Source: Petrocella sp. FN5 (GTDB taxonomy: Bacteria; Bacillota; Clostridia; Lachnospirales; Vallitaleaceae). From it: DNA of 39,344 nucleotides. The stretch is taken from positions 1 to 39,344 of the forward strand of contig NZ_JARGDP010000025.1 of assembly GCF_029210395.1 (NCBI RefSeq), in the 5' to 3' direction. The notes under the pieces are model-generated. The model did not search any database, had not been told where the DNA came from, and saw only the letters and a list, made by a program, of their open reading frames with translations. A program made the translations under genes and the position numbers. Shown here in pieces: positions 35,888 to 39,344 of the stretch (positions are counted from its first letter, which is position 1; every line of letters starts with the position of its first letter).

Positions 35888-36676
35888 ATGAAGGCATGGG
35901 ATCGCGTATTAAAAGCTAGAAAAAAAGATCGTCCGACATCTTTGGAATATTTGGATGTCATATTTGATTCTTTTATTGAGCTACATGGTGACCGTTTATA
36001 CTCAGATGATAAGGCCATCGTTGGTGGGCTTGCAAAACTCGGTGATATAAAGGTTACCGTTATAGCTCAAGAAAAAGGTAAAAAACTTAAAGATAAGATG
36101 GCGAGACATTTTGGAAGCCCTCTTCCGGATGGCTACAGAAAAGCGCTAAGGCTCATGAAACAAGCAGAAAAGTTTAACCGCCCGATTATTTGCCTAATAG
36201 ATACACAGGGTGCCTTTTGTGGCATTGAAGCGGAAGAACGCGGTCAAGGTGAAGCAATTGCTAGGAATCTCTATGAGATGTCAGCACTTAAAGTACCTAT
36301 TATATCCATAATTATTGGAGAAGGTGGGTCAGGTGGCGCATTGGCACTTGCGGTATCTGATGAAGTCTGGATGCTTGAGAACGCCATCTATTCCATATTA
36401 TCACCGGAGGGATTTGCTAGTATACTTTATAAAGATGGATCTAAGGCCCCACTCATCGTAGATGAAATGAAAATTACAGCAAATGATTTGCTTAATCTAA
36501 AAGTTATTGAAAAAATTATTGACGAGCCTGAAGAAGGCATAGAGGTTCATTTTGATCAAACAGCAGAGGTCATGAAAAAAGCATTAATTGAGAAAATTGA
36601 AGAACTCTCTTTATTGGACAAAACCACTTTGGTTAATAGAAGGTATGATCGGTACAGACAATTTACATATGAATAG
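35888..36676 (+). CDS. accA: Acetyl-CoA carboxylase carboxyltransferase alpha subunit
   Basis: This is the partner of AccD. At 262 residues it is shorter than the E. coli protein (319) because the N-terminal extension is trimmed, which is common in Clostridia. Motifs: GDRLYSDDKAIVGGLAKLGD, HFGSPLPDGYRKALRLMKQAEKF, LIDTQGAFCGIEAEERGQGEAIARNL and IIGEGGSGGALALAVSDEVWMLENAIYSILSPEG. AGGAGG stands before the ATG. It is the last gene of the operon and is followed by a terminator. Confidence 0.96.
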   Translation: MKAWDRVLKARKKDRPTSLEYLDVIFDSFIELHGDRLYSDDKAIVGGLAKLGDIKVTVIAQEKGKKLKDKMARHFGSPLPDGYRKALRLMKQAEKFNRPIICLIDTQGAFCGIEAEERGQGEAIARNLYEMSALKVPIISIIIGEGGSGGALALAVSDEVWMLENAIYSILSPEGFASILYKDGSKAPLIVDEMKITANDLLNLKVIEKIIDEPEEGIEVHFDQTAEVMKKALIEKIEELSLLDKTTLVNRRYDRYRQFTYE

Positions 36677-36685
36677 TATTGCTTT

Positions 36686-36720
36686 ATAATAGAGACGTGT
36701 TGACGTCTCTATTATAGTTT
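36686..36720 (+). terminator. Terminator of the fab-acc operon
   Basis: A perfect 12-bp stem ATAATAGAGACG/CGTCTCTATTAT with loop TGTTGA is followed by AGTTTT. The T-run belongs to a right-end fragment of the palindromic element, so the terminator may have been built from, or extended by, an element copy. Confidence 0.75.
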
Positions 36721-36733
36721 TGACACCTTAACC
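36713..36733 (+). mobile_element. Right-end fragment of the palindromic element
   Basis: TATAGTTTTGACACCTTAACC matches the right end of full copies, for example TATAGTTTTGATGCCTTAAT at 39297-39315. No matching left end is present upstream; the position of the variable stem is taken by the terminator hairpin. It carries TTGACA reading toward the small gene that follows, but I see no -10 box. Confidence 0.6.
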
Positions 36734-36753
36734 CTAGATGGAAGGAAAAACAG

Positions 36754-36876
36754 ATGGTTATGCAAAATAACAATAGAAAAAAGAAAAAACTTAATCCCAC
36801 TTTAAAAGCAGGTATTATTTGTGTTTTGGCCATTGCAATTATTTGGATTGTTATGACTTACAATAATGTTTGGTAG
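36754..36876 (+). CDS. Small single-pass membrane peptide (40 residues)
   Basis: ATG 36754 is preceded by GGAAGGA at good spacing. The peptide begins with a very basic polar stretch (MVMQNNNRKKKKLNPTLKAG), then a hydrophobic helix of about 18 residues (IICVLAIAIIWIVMTY), ending NNVW. By the positive-inside rule the N-terminus should be cytoplasmic. I recognise no family. It lies alone between the accA terminator and pgi, with its own hairpin after it, so it is probably a real small gene rather than chance. Confidence 0.68.
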   Translation: MVMQNNNRKKKKLNPTLKAGIICVLAIAIIWIVMTYNNVW

Positions 36877-36886
36877 CATCCACGCG

Positions 36887-36910
36887 TCCTATGTAAGCCT
36901 TTACATAGGA
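36887..36910 (+). terminator. Hairpin after the small membrane-peptide gene
   Basis: A perfect 10-bp stem TCCTATGTAA/TTACATAGGA with loop GCCT starts ten bases past the stop. Only a weak T-rich tail follows (TCATATATTCTAT), so termination may be partial. Confidence 0.55.
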
Positions 36911-36928
36911 TCATATATTCTATATAAT

Positions 36929-37026
36929 GGTAAAGAGTCAAGACTAAGTTTCATTGGATCACATACAGAAGCTAGAATACAAGGACACAATTGTAACGAG
37001 ATATTCTATGTGAAAGTTCAACTATA
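36929..37026 (+). mobile_element. Truncated palindromic element upstream of pgi
   Basis: The left end GGTAAAGAGTCAAGACTAAGTTTC and inner right part ATTCTATGTGAAAGTTCAACTATA are present with a CACATA/TATGTG stem. The core is degraded (GTAACGAGATA), and the outer right end is replaced by unrelated sequence. It lies in the spacer before pgi; 37027-37091 otherwise shows only the pgi ribosome site. Confidence 0.65.
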
Positions 37027-37091
37027 ATTAATGAAAAACGCTGATAAACACCATCAAATGAAACGATATAAAAGATTTAGGAGGACAAAAC

Positions 37092-38432
37092 ATGAAATTA
37101 GGATTAGATTATTCAAGAAGTTCAGTAAAGGATCACGAATTGAAGGGTTTTGAAAAAATGGTTGAAGCAGCACATCATATGCTTCATGAAAAAACAGGAC
37201 TTGGTAATGAATTTTTAGGTTGGATTGACTTACCTTTAGATTATGATAAAGAGGAGTTTAACCGAATTAAAAAAGCAGCCAGAACCATTCAAGAAAAGGC
37301 AGAGGTATTGGTTGCCATAGGTATAGGTGGCTCCTATTTAGGTGCAAAGGCGGTTATTGATGGCTTATCGAATGCATTTTACAATCTTCAAGACAAACAA
37401 GATCGTAAAGGCCCACAGATTGTTTTTGCCGGTCATAATATCAGTGGTACTTACTTAAATCAACTGGTTGATTATTTAAAAAATAAACAAATCTGTATCA
37501 ATGTAATCAGTAAATCAGGTACAACAACAGAACCGGCCATAGCTTTTAGAGTATTAAAAAGTCTTATTGAAGATAAATATGGTAAGGAAGAAGCCAAAAA
37601 TCGTATTTTTGCTACAACCGATCAGTCTAGAGGCGCACTTCGTCAACTAGCAACAGCAGAAGGTTATGAGACATTCATTATTCCTGATGATGTCGGAGGC
37701 AGGTACTCTGTACTCACACCAGTTGGATTGTTACCGATTGCAGCAGCAGGTATCGATATAGATGGCTTAATGGAAGGCGCTTTATCAGGAAGAGAAGAGT
37801 ATGGTAATCCGAATCTTTGGGAAAACCCTTGTTATCAGTATGCAGCCATTCGCAACGCACTATATAATAAGGGGAAAACCACTGAAATATTAGTGGATTA
37901 TGAACCGGTTATGTTCTTTGTTGCAGAGTGGTGGAAGCAACTTTTTGGCGAGTCTGAAGGTAAGGACCAAAAAGGCATATTCCCTGCAGCCGTACATTTT
38001 TCAACAGATCTACATTCAATGGGTCAATACATTCAAGATGGTCGTAGAGATATTTTTGAAACAGTTGTTACCATAGAAAAGCCTCAAGAAGATGTTACAA
38101 TAAAAGAAGATGAAGGAAATTTAGATGGTTTGAATTACTTAGCGGGTGAAACTTTCAACTATGTAAACCAGAAAGCTTTCCAAGGAACCTTATTGGCACA
38201 TGTTGACGGTGGTGTGCCCAATGTGGTCATCAGCTTACCGGAGTTAACACCCTTCTACTTTGGAAAAATGATATACTTCTTTGAAAAAGCTTGTGGAATC
38301 AGTGGATATTTACTTGGTGTAAACCCATTTGACCAAGAAGGTGTTGAAGCCTATAAGAAAAATGTATTCGCATTATTAGGTAAACCTGGTTATGAAGCAT
38401 TAAGAGAAGAGCTACTTGATAAGTTAAAATAG
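37092..38432 (+). CDS. pgi: Glucose-6-phosphate isomerase
   Basis: This enzyme interconverts glucose-6-phosphate and fructose-6-phosphate in glycolysis. The 446-residue protein matches the compact Firmicute form (about 450). Motifs: [40 protein letters not shown] (sugar-phosphate loop), [20 protein letters not shown] (PGI signature 1 region), and a C-terminal [25 protein letters not shown] containing the catalytic-Lys region. TTAGGAGG precedes the ATG. It seems to be a single-gene unit. Confidence 0.97.
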   Translation: MKLGLDYSRSSVKDHELKGFEKMVEAAHHMLHEKTGLGNEFLGWIDLPLDYDKEEFNRIKKAARTIQEKAEVLVAIGIGGSYLGAKAVIDGLSNAFYNLQDKQDRKGPQIVFAGHNISGTYLNQLVDYLKNKQICINVISKSGTTTEPAIAFRVLKSLIEDKYGKEEAKNRIFATTDQSRGALRQLATAEGYETFIIPDDVGGRYSVLTPVGLLPIAAAGIDIDGLMEGALSGREEYGNPNLWENPCYQYAAIRNALYNKGKTTEILVDYEPVMFFVAEWWKQLFGESEGKDQKGIFPAAVHFSTDLHSMGQYIQDGRRDIFETVVTIEKPQEDVTIKEDEGNLDGLNYLAGETFNYVNQKAFQGTLLAHVDGGVPNVVISLPELTPFYFGKMIYFFEKACGISGYLLGVNPFDQEGVEAYKKNVFALLGKPGYEALREELLDKLK

Positions 38433-38461
38433 TTCAAGGCAGCAACAAATGAGAATCATTA

Positions 38462-38490
38462 TTGACAAGGGGACCATATATCTATATAAT
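38462..38490 (+). promoter_or_regulatory. Consensus promoter ahead of the MarR gene
   Basis: TTGACA (38462-38467) and TATAAT (38485-38490) with a 17-bp spacer are a perfect housekeeping promoter. The leader of about 130 bases contains an imperfect inverted repeat ATTTCTAAGC/GCTAAGAAAT (about 38528-38575). Confidence 0.85.
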
Positions 38491-38629
38491 AAAACTATCT
38501 TGCACGATTGGTTACTTAACTTTTCATAGAATTTCTAAGCTCTTGGCCTACAAGATTATTCATCGCTAAGAAATCCTGCAGATGGTATTGTATAAGTTTA
38601 TATGCCTTGAGATGAAAGAAGGAATTCCC

Positions 38630-39070
38630 TTGTCAGAATTTGGACTTAATGAACATCTATGTTTTCAATTATATCAAGCCTCAAGAGCAATGACGCGATT
38701 GTACAAGGAGGTTTTAAAACCATATCAGTTAACTTACCCACAATACATTGTCATGGTATTATTATGGGAGCATGATCGTCTATCATTTAAGGAAATCAGT
38801 GAAGAACTCCACCTAAAAACAGGTACTTTAAGTCCTTTACTAAAAAGACTTGAAAAGGACGGTTGGATTAACCGCAAACATAACAGTAACGATGACCGTA
38901 TGATTGAAGTATATTTAAGTAAGAAAGGAATTGCATACCGAGAGGAAGGTATTTTAATACCTTGCGAGACCTTAAAGCGCCTTAAGTATGATCAAGAAAC
39001 TTATGATTTTTATCTTGAGACAGCAAAAAAACTGAGTTTGCATCTTCACGAGATTGAGAAAACACCTTAA
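38630..39070 (+). CDS. MarR-family regulator, OhrR-like
   Basis: This winged helix-turn-helix repressor is 146 residues from the TTG at 38630, which has AGAAGGA six bases before it. An ATG at 38612 lacks a site. The N-terminus NEHLCFQLYQASRAMTRLYKEVLKPYQLTYPQYIVMVLLWE is that of organic-peroxide sensors, with the reactive Cys near residue 10. The DNA-binding part is ISEELHLKTGTLSPLLKRLEKDGWINRKHNSNDDRMIEVYLSKKG. In B. subtilis OhrR (147 residues) oxidation of this Cys derepresses ohrA. No ohr gene is in the window; it may lie beyond 39344. Its stop codon abuts a palindromic element. Confidence 0.87.
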   Translation: MSEFGLNEHLCFQLYQASRAMTRLYKEVLKPYQLTYPQYIVMVLLWEHDRLSFKEISEELHLKTGTLSPLLKRLEKDGWINRKHNSNDDRMIEVYLSKKGIAYREEGILIPCETLKRLKYDQETYDFYLETAKKLSLHLHEIEKTP

Positions 39071-39077
39071 TCATAGA

Positions 39078-39193
39078 ATAAAGCCTCAAAACTAAGTTTC
39101 ACTAAGTTCATAAACAAGATATAGATTACGTTAAAGCATTCGTAACTATATCTTATTTATGAAAGTTCAACTATATAGTTTTGATGCCTTAAT
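39078..39193 (+). mobile_element. Palindromic element, tandem copy 1 (end of window)
   Basis: The left end is ATAAAGCCTCAAAACTAAG and the right end CTATATAGTTTTGATGCCTTAAT. The stems TTCATAAA/TTTATGAA and AGATATA/TATATCT surround TTACG...CGTAA. The 11-bp CCTTAATCATA occurs before it (39065-39075), between the copies (39187-39197) and after them (39309-39319). The first of these contains the stop codon of the MarR gene. Confidence 0.82.
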
Positions 39194-39199
39194 CATAGA

Positions 39200-39315
39200 A
39201 TAAAGCCTCAAAACTAAGTTTCACTAAGTTCATAAACAAGATATAGATTACGTTGAAGCATTCGTAACTATATCTCATTTATGAAAGTTAAACTATATAG
39301 TTTTGATGCCTTAAT
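39200..39315 (+). mobile_element. Palindromic element, tandem copy 2 (end of window)
   Basis: This is a repeat of the preceding copy at a period of 122 bp with a few base changes (GTTAAAGC to GTTGAAGC, TCTTATTT to TCTCATTT, GTTCAACT to GTTAAACT). The array may continue beyond the window. The last 29 bases show nothing else. Confidence 0.82.
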
Positions 39316-39344
39316 CATACTCTAATCATTTTCATTGATTATTT

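Noticed and set aside
36713-37026. Element fragments around the 40-residue gene read as a composite transposon
   Set aside because: The fragments are incomplete, in the same orientation, and have no flanking direct repeat; there is no transposase. Kept only as a low-grade possibility in the findings.
38491-38629. Riboswitch in the leader of the OhrR-like gene
   Set aside because: There is one imperfect inverted repeat but no conserved riboswitch motif that I recognise and no terminator-type structure.

Overview
This window is a bacterial chromosomal replication-origin region from a low-GC Firmicute, most likely class Clostridia. Three things point there: the gyrA-gyrB-recF-rlbA-dnaN-dnaA / rpmH-rnpA-yidD-yidC-jag-mnmE-mnmG-rsmG order, a noc plus parA-parB set beside it, and DegS/DegU. 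An order Lachnospirales-type affiliation is suggested, at modest confidence, by the RHR variant of the RnpA signature and by the DUF4446 and alpha/beta-hydrolase families. No rRNA, tRNA, CRISPR array, transposase or phage gene was recognised.

Layout. Positions 1-8879 are leftward genes: gyrA, gyrB, recF, an S4-domain gene, dnaN and dnaA. Positions 8880-9735 hold the DnaA-box cluster upstream of dnaA. A second origin half lies between dnaA and dnaN (7267-7520), with DnaA boxes, a DnaA-trio-like run and an AT-rich stretch, so the origin looks bipartite as in Bacillus. From 9736 the genes run rightward: rpmH to rsmG, then noc (with a Noc-type operator on its own promoter) and a GNAT gene. Next come a leftward membrane-anchored hydrolase, degS-degU, two perfect parS sites in front of parA-parB, DUF4446, a HAD phosphatase, a leftward ArsR regulator, a degenerate HD-GYP protein, rsmA, and a leftward DUF1700/DUF4097 pair. 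From 27914 a fatty-acid synthesis operon runs fabH-acpP-fabD-fabG-fabF-accB-fabZ-accC-accD-accA behind a strong promoter with a FabT-like operator. It has no enoyl-ACP reductase gene. A 40-residue membrane peptide, pgi and an OhrR-like MarR regulator close the window.

The most unusual content is a family of palindromic, non-coding elements (about 117-119 bp when full length) scattered between these housekeeping genes. I count ten copies or fragments: 2738-2802, 8914-8952, 18861-18978, 29020-29137, 29139-29255, 31312-31430, 36713-36733, 36929-37026, 39078-39193 and 39200-39315. They share ends of the type GGTTAAAGTGTCAAAACT and a core AGATTACGTTGAT...CATTCGTAACT. Between these lies a stem whose sequence differs completely from copy to copy while its two arms stay complementary. 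Several copies are bordered by short direct repeats (ATATGAAA, AATCAT, AAGATT, TGATT) that look like target-site duplications. The ends carry an outward TTGACA, and in the dnaA promoter a 39-bp relic appears to supply the -35 box. These look like MITE-type mobile elements that may act as portable promoter and RNA-hairpin modules. I did not recognise the family.

All calls come from reading the sequence and from remembered family motifs; no database search was run.
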